Source of the DNA: Methylophaga muralis
GTDB lineage: Bacteria; Pseudomonadota; Gammaproteobacteria; Nitrosococcales; Methylophagaceae
DNA: 64,000 nt
Assembly: GCF_001720165.1 (NCBI RefSeq)
Contig: NZ_MCRI01000006.1
Location: 28,113 to 92,112 of the forward strand
Direction: 5' to 3'
Both the position numbers and the translations under genes were made by a program. The notes beneath the pieces were generated by a model. That model saw nothing but the letters and a program-made list of their open reading frames with translations, was not told the DNA's origin and made no database searches. The stretch's first letter is position 1. Each line of letters opens with the position of its first letter. This document shows, one piece after another, positions 50,844-60,092 of the stretch.

Positions 50844-51598
50844 TGCAGACTTTCCGTTCTTTTATTTTCATGATTGTCTACGCTCTGACGGCCATTCTAT
50901 TTTCGGTCATTGGAGTACTGATCTGGCCAATATTGCCATTCAAACAACGATACTGGGTAGTCAGCCGCTGGGCGGTAATGAATATCTGGCTGCTGAAAGT
51001 GATTTGTGGTTTGAAACTGGAAGTTGAAGGACGAGAAAATATTCCGACTGAACCGTGTGTGATTTTATGCAAACATCAATCTGCCTGGGAAACCTTAGCG
51101 TTACAGGCAGTGTTTCCAGCTCAGGTCTGGGTCTTGAAACGCGAATTATTGTGGATCCCGTTTTTTGGTTGGGGACTCGCTTCATTAAGACCTATTGCCA
51201 TTGATCGTAATGCTGGCCGACAAGCCTTGAATCAGGTGATTGAGCAAGGTAAAGAAAGGTTACAATCAGGTGCGATGGTGGTGGTATTTCCTGAAGGAAC
51301 TCGTCTGCCACCCGGCACTATGGGACGCTTTGGTATCGGTGGTGCTCGATTAGCTGTGGATGCAGCTGTACCGGTCGTGCCAGTAGCGCATAATGCAGGT
51401 AGTTTTTGGGCAAAAAGAGGCTTCCTGAAGCGACCAGGTGTGATCAAAATGGTAATTGGCGCTAAGATTAACACTCAGGATTTATCGGCAAATGCCGTTA
51501 ACCAACAAGCGTATGACTGGATGACATTATCCATGACCCAATTGGAAGGGAAAATACCGGTGCAATTTAATAAAGGCGAGCAGCGTGGCGAGAGCTGA
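50843..51598 (+). CDS. plsC: 1-acyl-sn-glycerol-3-phosphate acyltransferase
   Basis: A 251-residue membrane-bound acyltransferase making phosphatidic acid. A hydrophobic N-terminus (IFMIVYALTAILFSVIGVLIW) anchors it. The catalytic block is CKHQSAWETLALQ, where the H-x4-D aspartate is replaced by glutamate, a form common in this branch. The lysophosphatidate-binding motif is VVFPEGTRLPPG. Start set at ATG 50843 (TGATG overlap with gmhB) rather than TTG 50840. Its last codons overlap the FimX-like gene start. Confidence 0.92.
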   Translation: MQTFRSFIFMIVYALTAILFSVIGVLIWPILPFKQRYWVVSRWAVMNIWLLKVICGLKLEVEGRENIPTEPCVILCKHQSAWETLALQAVFPAQVWVLKRELLWIPFFGWGLASLRPIAIDRNAGRQALNQVIEQGKERLQSGAMVVVFPEGTRLPPGTMGRFGIGGARLAVDAAVPVVPVAHNAGSFWAKRGFLKRPGVIKMVIGAKINTQDLSANAVNQQAYDWMTLSMTQLEGKIPVQFNKGEQRGES

Positions 51599-53666
51599 AG
51601 GCATTTTACGGTTATTGATTGTTGATGATTCGCTGACGGAAGCTGATGCTGTTATCAATACCCTACGCAGTGCCGGTCATGCTGTCAGAGCTGGACGCGA
51701 GGATGACTTTGATGCCGTCGAAAAGTGTCTGGCCAAACAAAGCTGGGATCTGCTTATTTGCCGCGATCATTTACCAGCATTGGCTCCAATTGAAATTGTT
51801 AATTTAATAAAACACCTCGGCAAGGATTTACCTTGTGTTGTCATTACTGACGATAAAAATGCCGAAAAAGAGTTGTTTCGCAGTGGCGTACAAGATGTCA
51901 TTTTAAAAGGTGATGTGGAACGATTGAAGTTTGTCGCTGAGCGTGAACTGGATAATTTATTTATGCGCCGTTTAGGGCGACGTAATGAACGGGCGCTGCG
52001 TGAGAGCGAAAAACGTTCACGAGCGTTACTGGAAAGTTCACGTGATGCGGTGGCGTATATGCATGAAGGTATGCATATCTATGTCAATCGTGCTTACCTC
52101 ACTCTGTTTGGTTATCAAGATCAGGAGGATGTTGATGGTTTACCGATTCTGGATTTGATTGATAGTGAAGATCATGCCAAGTTCAAAATGGTGTTTCGCC
52201 AATTTACCGAACAAGCCGATGCCAAACCAGCCACTGTAACTGTTCAATGCTTGAAAAGCGGTGGCTATGCTTTTGTTGCTGATATCGAATTCAGTCATGC
52301 TCAGGTGGAAGGCGAGGATTGTACTCAGGTTGTGGTGCGTGACCGAAACGTCGCTGTCAGTGATGATAATGAACAGTTAAAACGAGTACGCGATTTTGAT
52401 TCTTTAACAGGTTTATATAGCCGTACGCGCTTTGTGGATGAACTCCAATTTGCGGTTAATCAAGCAGCTGAAAACCAGAGTGATTCGGCTTTGTTGTATA
52501 TGGTGCTCGATAACTTTCAGCAAATAAAAGAAATGGTTGGTCTCGCCACCAGTGACTCTGTCATTAAAAGTGTTGGCGAGCTGCTATTGAACATGGCTGA
52601 AGAAGGGGAAAAGTTAGGCCGTTATGGCGACCAGATTTTTACCATTGTGATTCCAAGTGTAGAAGAAAGTTATGTTAATGATAGAGCTCAAGCCTATCTG
52701 AAAACGATTGATGAGTTTGTCTCTCATGCCAACGGAAAAATCATTGATTTACATTGCAGCATTGGTATTGCACGTATAAGTGAAAATGTCGCTTCCGCCC
52801 AGACTGCTTTGGAAAATGCCGATAAGGCTTGCACCCAGGCGCAGCATGCTGGCGGCAATCAAGTCGCCAGATTCAAGGAAAAGTTATTACAGACAGAGGT
52901 TGATGATCTGTCGGTCTGGCAATCAATTTTACAAAATGCCTTAAGCAAAGATTTATTTAGTCTGCATTTTCAGCCAATTGTTGGTTTGCATGGTCCGCAG
53001 CAGGAGTTGTATGACGTTTTATTAAGGCTGCAGGACAGTGATAAAACAATACGCGCCGAAGAGTTTATTCAGCACGCCATCAAACTGCAGATGATGACGG
53101 AAGTAGATAAATGGGTGATTCGTACAGCGCTAAAAAAACTTTCTGAACATCGAAAAATACATCCTAAAACACGATTTTTTATTAAGCTTTCCGAACAGAC
53201 GCTGCGTGAAAAAGACTATGTGAACTGGTTATCGGCTACGTTATCCGCGCACAATCTTACTGGGCAGGCGTTGATCTTTGAAATCAGTGAAACGGCCGCT
53301 TTAGAGAATCTGGAAGATACTAAAAATACCATTGCCAAGCTTAAGGCCATTGGTTGTGAGTTTGGATTAGAGCATTTTGGATCGGGGATCGATTTCTCGC
53401 AAAGTCTGAGCGTTTTGGATGTTGATTATCTGAAAATTAACGGCAATTTTGTCGAAAACATGGCCAATGACGCCGAAAATCAGGCAGCGATTAAAGCGAT
53501 TGTTGAAATGGCAAAACAGGCAGGCAAACGCACGATAGCCGAGTTTGTTTCTGATGCCGTGAGTATGGCTCTGCTGTGGCGGTTAGGAGCTGATTACGCC
53601 CAAGGATTTTATATTCATAAACCTTCAGACCAGCTTGATTACAACTTTGAAGAAGAAGATCTCTAA
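51585..53666 (+). CDS. FimX-like c-di-GMP protein: REC-PAS-degenerate GGDEF-degenerate EAL
   Basis: A 693-residue protein. Residues ~8-125 are a response-regulator-like receiver (LLIVDDSLTEADAVINTL), ~140-255 a PAS domain (LLESSRDAVAYMHEGMHIYVN), ~262-425 a GGDEF domain and ~435-690 an EAL domain. The GGDEF site reads RYGDQIFTIV and the EAL site LYDVLLRL, so neither should be catalytic. This resembles Pseudomonas FimX, which binds c-di-GMP through its dead EAL domain and controls type IV pili. The start is GTG 51585, inside the plsC end. The receiver's equivalent phospho-acceptor seems changed (DLLICRDHLPA), so phosphorylation is uncertain. Confidence 0.87.
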   Translation: MARAEGILRLLIVDDSLTEADAVINTLRSAGHAVRAGREDDFDAVEKCLAKQSWDLLICRDHLPALAPIEIVNLIKHLGKDLPCVVITDDKNAEKELFRSGVQDVILKGDVERLKFVAERELDNLFMRRLGRRNERALRESEKRSRALLESSRDAVAYMHEGMHIYVNRAYLTLFGYQDQEDVDGLPILDLIDSEDHAKFKMVFRQFTEQADAKPATVTVQCLKSGGYAFVADIEFSHAQVEGEDCTQVVVRDRNVAVSDDNEQLKRVRDFDSLTGLYSRTRFVDELQFAVNQAAENQSDSALLYMVLDNFQQIKEMVGLATSDSVIKSVGELLLNMAEEGEKLGRYGDQIFTIVIPSVEESYVNDRAQAYLKTIDEFVSHANGKIIDLHCSIGIARISENVASAQTALENADKACTQAQHAGGNQVARFKEKLLQTEVDDLSVWQSILQNALSKDLFSLHFQPIVGLHGPQQELYDVLLRLQDSDKTIRAEEFIQHAIKLQMMTEVDKWVIRTALKKLSEHRKIHPKTRFFIKLSEQTLREKDYVNWLSATLSAHNLTGQALIFEISETAALENLEDTKNTIAKLKAIGCEFGLEHFGSGIDFSQSLSVLDVDYLKINGNFVENMANDAENQAAIKAIVEMAKQAGKRTIAEFVSDAVSMALLWRLGADYAQGFYIHKPSDQLDYNFEEEDL

Positions 53667-53681
53667 CACTGTTCACGAATA

Positions 53682-53711
53682 AAAAAGCCGGTTATAAACC
53701 GGCTTTTTTTT
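53682..53711. terminator. Bidirectional terminator between fimX-like gene and htpX
   Basis: AAAAAGCCGGTT (53682-53693) pairs with AACCGGCTTTTT (53697-53708) around ATA, followed by T's to 53711. A-run and T-run on either side make it work for both convergent genes. Confidence 0.9.
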
Positions 53712-53731
53712 GTGGTCACCTCTATGGTGAT

Positions 53732-54612
53732 CTAGCGACGTCCTGTGCGTAATGCTTCAATACGTTTTTCCAGAGGAGGGTGGGTCATAAACAGTGCGCT
53801 GATACCACCGCGTCCACCGGAAATACCCATTGCATGAAGTTGATCTGGTAACGGCTCATCAGAAGTTCCAGCCAGGCGTTGCAATGCAGCGACCATTTTT
53901 CCTGAGCCTACCAAGCGGCTGCGCCGGCATCAGCTCGAAACTCACGTTGGCGACTAAACCACATAACGATAATACTGGCGAGTATACCCAATACTAATTC
54001 GGCAATGATTGAGGTGATCCAGAATGCCGGGCCATGACCTCGCTCTGTTTTAAATACCACGCGGTCCACCAAATGACCGATAACACGCGCCAATACAATA
54101 ACAAAGGTATTCACCACACCTTGAATCAACGCCATCGTCACCATGTCACCATTCGCTACGTGACTGACTTCATGAGCAAGTACCGCCTCAACCTCATCTT
54201 GCGTCATTGATTGCATCAAGCCGGAACTGACTGCAACCAAGGCATTATTTCGGTTCATGCCTGTAGCAAAGGCGTTAGGTTGGGGTGAGTTATAAATAGC
54301 AACTTCCGGCATGCCAATACCAGCTTGTTGTGCCTGACGCGCCACAGTATCGACCAGCCATTTTTCAGTCTGATTTTTAGGTGCGGTTATCACCTGAGCG
54401 CCTGTCAGGCGTTTTGCTGTCCATTTTGAAATTGCCAATGAAATAAATGAACCACTAAAACCAATCACTGCAGCAAAAATCAGCAACGAAGTCATATTCA
54501 AACCAGAGCCTTGCTCATCCAGCAGACTGTCAATGCCGAGTAATCGCATCGTCACGCTTAATACCGCTAGCACCGCTATATTGGTGGCGAGATACAACAT
54601 GATTCGTTTCAT
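53732..54612 (-). pseudogene. htpX: HtpX membrane metalloprotease, one-base frameshift
   Basis: HtpX degrades misfolded inner-membrane proteins. The start [15 protein letters not shown], the membrane pair, the zinc motif [13 protein letters not shown] and the third-ligand region [11 protein letters not shown] are in one frame (53908-54612). The rest, [18 protein letters not shown] to the C-terminus, is in another (from about 53732 to 53915). Adding one T in GCTTGG (near 53913) joins them into a ~293-residue HtpX of normal length. Either the gene is broken or the sequence has a one-base omission. Both pieces look well conserved, so a recent event or error is likely. Confidence 0.88.
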
Positions 54613-54666
54613 TCGAAGTTCCTTAAGAGTAAGTTGTCAGTAATATGGGTAGTGCGTAGTGTGTTT

Positions 54667-55782
54667 TCAAGCTGAGACCGATAAATTTTCAATCAATTTG
54701 TTTGCAACTGCATGACCATCAAAATGATCTGGATCCGCATTGTTCAGCTCTAACAATAAACTGCAAAGGATATTGCCTGCTTCAATAATACTGCCTGCTG
54801 CCGGCAGATCGAAACAATAATCTGGCCAATCAAATTCTGCCGGTATCGTTATTTTGTGTGGTGCGAAACAGAACCATAAGAATCGTTTTCTGCTGGCAAG
54901 TTCAATAGGTATTTCAGGCAAATGACCGGCGGAGCTCAATAGCTGCCAACGGATAAGCGGCAAATCTTCAGGGAGTAATTGGCAGGAGGCAGTGGGACGG
55001 GGATTGATTTCCAGCAGGAAAATCTCACCAGATTTATCTACCATAAAATCCAATGACATTATGCCTGCTAAATTAAGATGCCGAATAAGCTTTTGCAATG
55101 CGTCATTGATAGTTTGAAGTTGATTTTTATTAAGCAGAAAATGGTTGCTAATGGCTTGTAGGCTGAAATCATTTAAAGCATTATTTTTATTAAATTGCTG
55201 ATTAAGAAGTAATAGATGAAAGTCACTTCCATTTGCCAGAAACAATACCGAAGCACTGATGCCTTCTATTTGTTGCTGAAAATAAACATCGCTGTTTTGA
55301 GTGGTAGAGTCTGCAGCGATTATGTGGCTTCCACCCCATGCACCGACGGACTTCGCTAACCATTTTCCTTCGAACAATTGACCTTTGGTAAATCGAGTTG
55401 ATGGATGCGGCAATCCTAAATTTTCAAGCAGACCTATCCATTTTGTCGGAGTTGAAAGCTGTTCAATACTGTTTAGAGATGAACCGATATAGCTGATATG
55501 AGGAGGCAGCTCTGCTAGCAGAGGGTAGAAACTTTCGATACCTGTACCGAAAATTAGGCAGCAAGGCTGATCGTCACTTAAGCGAATGATCACCTGTAAC
55601 CATTTATGAAGATTTGCTTTATTTGGAGGAGGCAGTTTGAGATATCGATCAGCAACATTGAGTGTATCAACATCACCAAAACAATCAGCAACACGGACTT
55701 GATAGCCTTCTCGTGCTGCTGATTGCGCCAACATTCGTCCACTTTGAGCGACGACTAGCAGGAGCTTGGGACGTTCAAGCAT
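54667..55782 (-). CDS. ATP-grasp family protein of the H4MPT gene cluster
   Basis: A 371-residue protein with ATP-grasp features: KWLAKSVGAWGGSHI in the ATP-binding region, then IMSLDFMVDKSGEIFLLEINPRPTAS, where the metal-binding Glu-x-Asn-Pro-Arg motif stands out. Methylotrophs with tetrahydromethanopterin-linked oxidation carry an ATP-grasp gene (often called orfY) beside these enzymes; this one directly follows mtdB after 19 bases with a good GGAG ribosome site. It is presumed to ligate an amine to a carboxylate in cofactor synthesis; the exact substrate is unknown to me. Confidence 0.8.
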   Translation of the reverse strand: MLERPKLLLVVAQSGRMLAQSAAREGYQVRVADCFGDVDTLNVADRYLKLPPPNKANLHKWLQVIIRLSDDQPCCLIFGTGIESFYPLLAELPPHISYIGSSLNSIEQLSTPTKWIGLLENLGLPHPSTRFTKGQLFEGKWLAKSVGAWGGSHIIAADSTTQNSDVYFQQQIEGISASVLFLANGSDFHLLLLNQQFNKNNALNDFSLQAISNHFLLNKNQLQTINDALQKLIRHLNLAGIMSLDFMVDKSGEIFLLEINPRPTASCQLLPEDLPLIRWQLLSSAGHLPEIPIELASRKRFLWFCFAPHKITIPAEFDWPDYCFDLPAAGSIIEAGNILCSLLLELNNADPDHFDGHAVANKLIENLSVSA

Positions 55783-55801
55783 GTCCGGCTCCTATTTGTT
55801 T

Positions 55802-56707
55802 TTAAACCAGTTTGCGTGCACCTTCAAAAGCATTACGGAAATCCAGATAGACCGGTTTATCGCTCTCTAATGTTTCTTTGAGCAAGGCTTGTTGCAGTTT
55901 GTATTTCACATTACCTACAGCCAGTGCACCGATACCTACTGATTTAGGACATTGTGGTGCAAATTTCAGTGGTTCACCATTATGCATCAGCTCAACGCCT
56001 TCGATACCTAATGGTGCAACAGCGTTTACATCACCAGCCACTTTTAATTGTTTGGCATCTTCAAGTACTGATGCATTCAATACTTGAACACCCGCTTTAG
56101 CAGTACAGAAAACCACATCGGCATCGCTTAACAAACGCGCTTTATCGGCATCAGAGGCCGCAGTTGTGGCTCGTAAATTTACACCATAACGTTTACGCGC
56201 TTCGTCAGAGAATTGCAGCGCAGTATCTAAGGAAAAGTGATCGACAATTGTTGTGTGCGCCCCTTGCAGGGCGGCAATAACGGCGGTTGCTAAGCCAACA
56301 GGGCCTGTACCACCAAACACTACGGCTTTACAACCTTTGTAATCTTGGTTGAAATGCTTTTTAAGTTCACGTTCAACACAGGCTACCAACGCTGCTGCAG
56401 TGGTAAATGCACCACTTGGATCAGCAAATACTGGGATTTCAAAAGGAGGAACCATAGCTGATTTGGCTGCGTCAAGCATATCCATCGCCAGGCCGATATC
56501 TCTGCCACCGATAAAAAGACCAGTTTTTTTCACGCCAGCAGGTCCGCGAGAGAAAATAGCATCTTGCGTTAACCCCGCCACTTCATTTAACTCAACATTG
56601 TTGTACGGCATGATGAGGTCGTAACCGGCATCCAGTGCCATGTTGATATCAAAAGGACTGTTTTGCTTCATTGGGTTGAGCATATGAATGATGGAACGCT
56701 TGGACAT
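55802..56707 (-). CDS. mtdB: NAD(P)-dependent methylene-H4MPT dehydrogenase MtdB
   Basis: A 301-residue enzyme oxidising methylene-tetrahydromethanopterin to methenyl-H4MPT. The sequence MSKRSIIHMLNPMKQNSPFDINMALDAGYD and FSRGPAGVKKTGLFIGGRD are MtdB-type rather than MtdA-type. The Rossmann motif is VVFGGTGPVGLATAVIAAL near residue 130. It starts one base after the beta-RFAP synthase stop. It is a distant paralog of mtdA at 57770, with the same layout (IFxGG, DPxGxxTTAAA, GPVG). Confidence 0.87.
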   Translation of the reverse strand: MSKRSIIHMLNPMKQNSPFDINMALDAGYDLIMPYNNVELNEVAGLTQDAIFSRGPAGVKKTGLFIGGRDIGLAMDMLDAAKSAMVPPFEIPVFADPSGAFTTAAALVACVERELKKHFNQDYKGCKAVVFGGTGPVGLATAVIAALQGAHTTIVDHFSLDTALQFSDEARKRYGVNLRATTAASDADKARLLSDADVVFCTAKAGVQVLNASVLEDAKQLKVAGDVNAVAPLGIEGVELMHNGEPLKFAPQCPKSVGIGALAVGNVKYKLQQALLKETLESDKPVYLDFRNAFEGARKLV

Positions 56708-56708
56708 A

Positions 56709-57770
56709 TTAATCCCTCACTATGTTATTAAAATGTTTGGTCTGGCTGTCGATTGTAATGCTAGCACCTTGATTAACGCCAGCGGCACTGAGCAATTCGA
56801 TATTTTGTAACTGTGGATCTAAATCCATCTTGCTACGTAGTTCAGCGATAAGTTGATCTGCTTGGTCTTGACTGTTGGTAAATACACAGCAGGTGGGCCC
56901 CCATGAACTTTGAGCCATGCCGTTAAATCCTAATGATTTTGCATGCTCTAAGAGCATTGCTATTGGTTTGCTGGTGTATTGACCTCCTTGGGCTGGGGCA
57001 AAATGTTGACCGATCAATGTTTGAATTTCACTGACCGCGCTACCGAACAAGTCGATATCCTGCTCGATTAACGCCGGTAATAATTGCATCAGGGTCAAGT
57101 GACAAATGCGTTGACTGTGTTGCAAAGGAAATTCTGGCAGGGTTTGAAAGGCTTGGATCTCAGTTTGCCCGTGGATACCTTGATGGTTTTTATCCATCAG
57201 CATCACCAATCGCCATTGAGATGGGAATGCTTGTTGAAATAAACGCACTGGCGTTGGTGAGTGCGGTCCTAATCCGGCATCAACCACAAACCCGCCTGTA
57301 TCAAATGTGCTAATTCCGATACCTGAACGTTTGCCACGATCCAAAGCTTGCGCAATGGTTGGGGTGGGAATATCGAGTTGATGGTAGTTTGCCAACAGCT
57401 GTCCAATAACCAGAGCAAGCTGGGTACCGGAGCCAAGTCCAGCATGTTCTGGAATCAATGAATGCACATTGACTTTGGTTCGACGCAAATCTTCAGGGAT
57501 ATCCTTTCCCAAGGTGAGATAAAACTGATTGATCAGTTTGGTGATTTTGTTCTTGGTAGATTCTGGAACCGAGATATCAGACTGTTGCAGTCCATCAAGA
57601 TCAGCAATGCTGAGTTTGGTATGGTGACTGTTAACTGCCAACCCGATACTGCCAAAATGGCGGCCTAAGCCGCCATTCAGATCCAGAAAACCAAGGTGGA
57701 GTCTTGCCGGACCCTGTACAAAAATCGTTTGATGTTGGACAGGTAAAACCGGTTGCTGCATTGTTGTCAC
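56709..57770 (-). CDS. Beta-ribofuranosylaminobenzene 5'-phosphate synthase
   Basis: A 353-residue GHMP-kinase-fold enzyme for the first committed step of methanopterin synthesis, joining p-aminobenzoate-type substrate and PRPP. The GHMP motif is VHSLIPEHAGLGSGTQLALVIGQ near residue 120; ARLHLGFLDLNGGLGRHFGSIGLAV and SSWGPTCCVF are family segments. The start is GTG at 57770, sharing one base with the mtdA stop; ATG 57761 is possible. Placement between mtdA and mtdB ties it to one-carbon metabolism. This gene is the best marker that the organism makes H4MPT. Confidence 0.88.
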   Translation of the reverse strand: MTTMQQPVLPVQHQTIFVQGPARLHLGFLDLNGGLGRHFGSIGLAVNSHHTKLSIADLDGLQQSDISVPESTKNKITKLINQFYLTLGKDIPEDLRRTKVNVHSLIPEHAGLGSGTQLALVIGQLLANYHQLDIPTPTIAQALDRGKRSGIGISTFDTGGFVVDAGLGPHSPTPVRLFQQAFPSQWRLVMLMDKNHQGIHGQTEIQAFQTLPEFPLQHSQRICHLTLMQLLPALIEQDIDLFGSAVSEIQTLIGQHFAPAQGGQYTSKPIAMLLEHAKSLGFNGMAQSSWGPTCCVFTNSQDQADQLIAELRSKMDLDPQLQNIELLSAAGVNQGASITIDSQTKHFNNIVRD

Positions 57771-58633
57771 TAGGCGTTATCAATCTTGCATGCGATATCG
57801 TAGATAGTGGTTTCGTCCAAGAACAAATCATTAGTGTCGAATAAAGAAGCGACAGCGCCACGGTGGACTTTCATTTTGAAATTACCAATTGCAATGGCAC
57901 CGTAAAAGCGAACGCCTTGTTTTTCCGTTCCGTTATCCATTACTTCAATGCCTTCTACACCTAATGGTGGAACAGCATTGACGTCAGCAATAACTTCAAG
58001 AGTTTTGCTGGAAGTCCAGGTTGATTCAGGAACAATACAAACACCAGCTGGGCCGGCAGCAATTGCTACATGAGCATCTTTAAGTAACGCTTCAACAGCT
58101 TCATCACTTCGGGTTTCGCCAGGTATGACATCTACGCCGTAGGCTTTTTTCATGTGTTCTACGGTGGCTTTGCTGCGTGCCATGCTTCGGCAGGTCAATA
58201 CAACTTTTGCTGCACCTTCTTTCAATAAATACAGTGCAGTGCGTTGACCTACAGGACCTGCGCCCATGATCACTACATTTTTGCCGGTAATGTCATAGTC
58301 GGTCATAACCTTGCGAGCAATGGCTGCTGCTGTAGTGTTAGAACCATTTGGATCTAGCATTACAGAAACACGTACCGGGCCAAAGAAGGCTTTTTTAACG
58401 GCTTCGCCTACTAATTCACTCGCCGCAACATTCGAACCACCGATGAAAATTGCGCTATTTTTAAGGTTTTTTCCACCACGTGTAAAGATCATGCCGTGAA
58501 CATGTGCAGTGACATTGTCACGGGTCGCTCCACCATGGGCGATGATGTTATCGACACCGGAATCGTAGGCAACAGCTTGGTCAAATGTGCTCGCTACAAG
58601 ATCAGTATCGAGGTGAAGCAGTAATTTTTTCAT
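57770..58633 (-). CDS. mtdA: NADP-dependent methylene-H4F/H4MPT dehydrogenase MtdA
   Basis: A 287-residue protein with MtdA features: KKLLLHLDTDLVASTFDQAVAYDSGVDNI, IFTRGGKNLKNSAIFIGGSN, MLDPNGSNTTAAA and the cofactor motif VVIMGAGPVGQRTALYLLKEGA. MtdA oxidises methylene-tetrahydrofolate (and H4MPT) with NADP, linking assimilation and oxidation. I use ATG 58633, six bases after GGAG; ATG 58636 is adjacent. First gene of mtdA - beta-RFAP synthase - mtdB - ATP-grasp, whose joints overlap or nearly touch. Confidence 0.87.
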   Translation of the reverse strand: MKKLLLHLDTDLVASTFDQAVAYDSGVDNIIAHGGATRDNVTAHVHGMIFTRGGKNLKNSAIFIGGSNVAASELVGEAVKKAFFGPVRVSVMLDPNGSNTTAAAIARKVMTDYDITGKNVVIMGAGPVGQRTALYLLKEGAAKVVLTCRSMARSKATVEHMKKAYGVDVIPGETRSDEAVEALLKDAHVAIAAGPAGVCIVPESTWTSSKTLEVIADVNAVPPLGVEGIEVMDNGTEKQGVRFYGAIAIGNFKMKVHRGAVASLFDTNDLFLDETTIYDIACKIDNA

Positions 58634-58850
58634 CATGTTCTCCGGCATTAAGCATGGCGTGATGTGTTATAGGTTGACACTTGATTTTACCCTATGTTTT
58701 TTGTGTGAGGAAATTAAACTGCTCCAGCGACTCGCTTAGAAAGATTGATTGGCGGTCTGTTATAGTGGCAATATCCTGCTTTTAAGTAGGAACTTATCTT
58801 TTTGATTGCCAGTCACACCAGCACCATATAATAAAACCTAGGAGTAGAGA

Positions 58851-59210
58851 ATGAAGAAAGCCAGTCTGACAGTTCTTTTGGCCAGTATGTCAATGTTATC
58901 TGCTACAGCGTTCGCTGATGGCGTCGCTGATTTCAGCACAGTGAATAAAGTTCAATATGTGAACGATTGTATGCAAGCCAATACCAAGTTAAACCTGTAT
59001 GAAGGTGTTCATAAATGTTCATGCGTGATTGATCTACTAGATGACGCTTTTACTCAGACTGAATTTGAAGATATCAGTACAGCCTATATGTATCGTAATC
59101 TTCCCGCAGATCGGGGCGCTCAGTTCCGTGATCACAAAGAATTACGTAGTGAGATAAAAAAATACGAAGAAGTTTCTGCCGCCGCCTATAAAACTTGCCG
59201 TATTCAATAA
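58851..59210 (+). CDS. Small secreted protein with four cysteines, function unknown
   Basis: I do not recognise this 119-residue protein. A signal peptide (to about AFA-DGV, residue 22) is clear. The mature part holds Cys40, then C56-x-C58 in HKCSCVID, and Cys116 at the end, a pattern that could form two disulfides in the periplasm. Ribosome site TAGGAG. It is divergent from mtdA and ends at its own terminator, between C1 dehydrogenase genes and quinoprotein accessory genes; a role in the periplasmic methanol-oxidation system is only suggested by position. Confidence 0.7.
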   Translation: MKKASLTVLLASMSMLSATAFADGVADFSTVNKVQYVNDCMQANTKLNLYEGVHKCSCVIDLLDDAFTQTEFEDISTAYMYRNLPADRGAQFRDHKELRSEIKKYEEVSAAAYKTCRIQ

Positions 59211-59227
59211 CATCACTTCATTAGATT

Positions 59228-59260
59228 AAAAAAAAAGGCCGTTTAAACGGCCTTTTTTTT
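59228..59260. terminator. Bidirectional terminator between secreted-protein gene and SoxYZ-like gene
   Basis: AAAGGCCGTTTAAACGGCCTTT is a perfect palindrome with nine A's before and eight T's after. It serves both convergent genes. Confidence 0.93.
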
Positions 59261-59274
59261 GTGTCTCTGAAAGT

Positions 59275-60069
59275 TTAAATCTGCTTATCCAGGCTATATG
59301 TCATTTCTTTACTGTCACTAACAACTGCTTTTAATACACCATGTTTTTGTGGGGTAAAGTTAAAACGTACGCTTGGATCTTCACTGATAGAAATTCCGGC
59401 TTCTAAGGTAATCAAGTTTTCACCAGCAAATTCAATCACCATTTCTTTAACATAGTGTGGCGGTATATAGCCACGAGTTTTTTGATCAAATTGTAAGCCA
59501 CTGTTGTTAGGGTGGCTTACAACCACTTGGGCTTGAGTTGTTTCGCCGATATTAGCCTCACGCATACGGATCTGCATTTTGCCAAGCCGAGCCATCGCCG
59601 CTTCCATATCTTTACCGGCTGGTGCACTACAGCCACCAGAAGCTTTAACAAAACGAGAAACCATATGCAGAGAACCATCATTCATTTCTGCAATGGCTCG
59701 CATATCGGTGTATTGATCAATTCGCACACGAGTGGCGATATCTACTTCGCCAAGTGCTGGAGATAAGTGGAAATTGGCTGAATACGGCATCGGGTTTTTA
59801 TCGATGATGATATGAATGTTTTTAATATATCTATCAGCCGTTTGTGGTTGCAGCGATTTTACGCTTATAGGAACAATCGCAGCATCTTCGGCTCTGGTGG
59901 GCGCTTCCAGCACCAACAAGTCATCTGCATTATCACGTATTTCACGATCACCAAAATAGGTTTGTTTAAGTCCCGCCCATAAATCTTGTTCTGCTGTGGT
60001 TGCATGTGCTGTAAAACTAAAACTGATCAGCATGGCGACCATGCTGGTAAAAATTGAAAAGCGCCCCAT
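59275..60069 (-). CDS. Quinoprotein dehydrogenase-associated SoxYZ-like carrier
   Basis: A 264-residue periplasmic protein with a signal peptide (cut near AHA-TTA, residue 23). It fuses a SoxY-like part and a SoxZ-like part. The conserved carrier cysteine is Cys147 in KASGGCSAPAG, equivalent to the GGC tip of SoxY. HPNNSGLQFDQKTRGYIPPHYVKEMVIEFAG is the SoxZ-like half. The family is named for its habit of accompanying PQQ dehydrogenases; xoxF lies 2.6 kb away. ATG 60069 was chosen for its GGGGAGAG ribosome site. Confidence 0.87.
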   Translation of the reverse strand: MGRFSIFTSMVAMLISFSFTAHATTAEQDLWAGLKQTYFGDREIRDNADDLLVLEAPTRAEDAAIVPISVKSLQPQTADRYIKNIHIIIDKNPMPYSANFHLSPALGEVDIATRVRIDQYTDMRAIAEMNDGSLHMVSRFVKASGGCSAPAGKDMEAAMARLGKMQIRMREANIGETTQAQVVVSHPNNSGLQFDQKTRGYIPPHYVKEMVIEFAGENLITLEAGISISEDPSVRFNFTPQKHGVLKAVVSDSKEMTYSLDKQI

Positions 60070-60092
60070 GATTTTCTCTCCCCTCGTTATTA

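Noticed and set aside
58801..58832. TATAAT at 58827 as promoter of the secreted-protein gene
   Set aside because: The best -35 (TTGCCA) is only 15 bases away and transcription would start inside the ribosome site.
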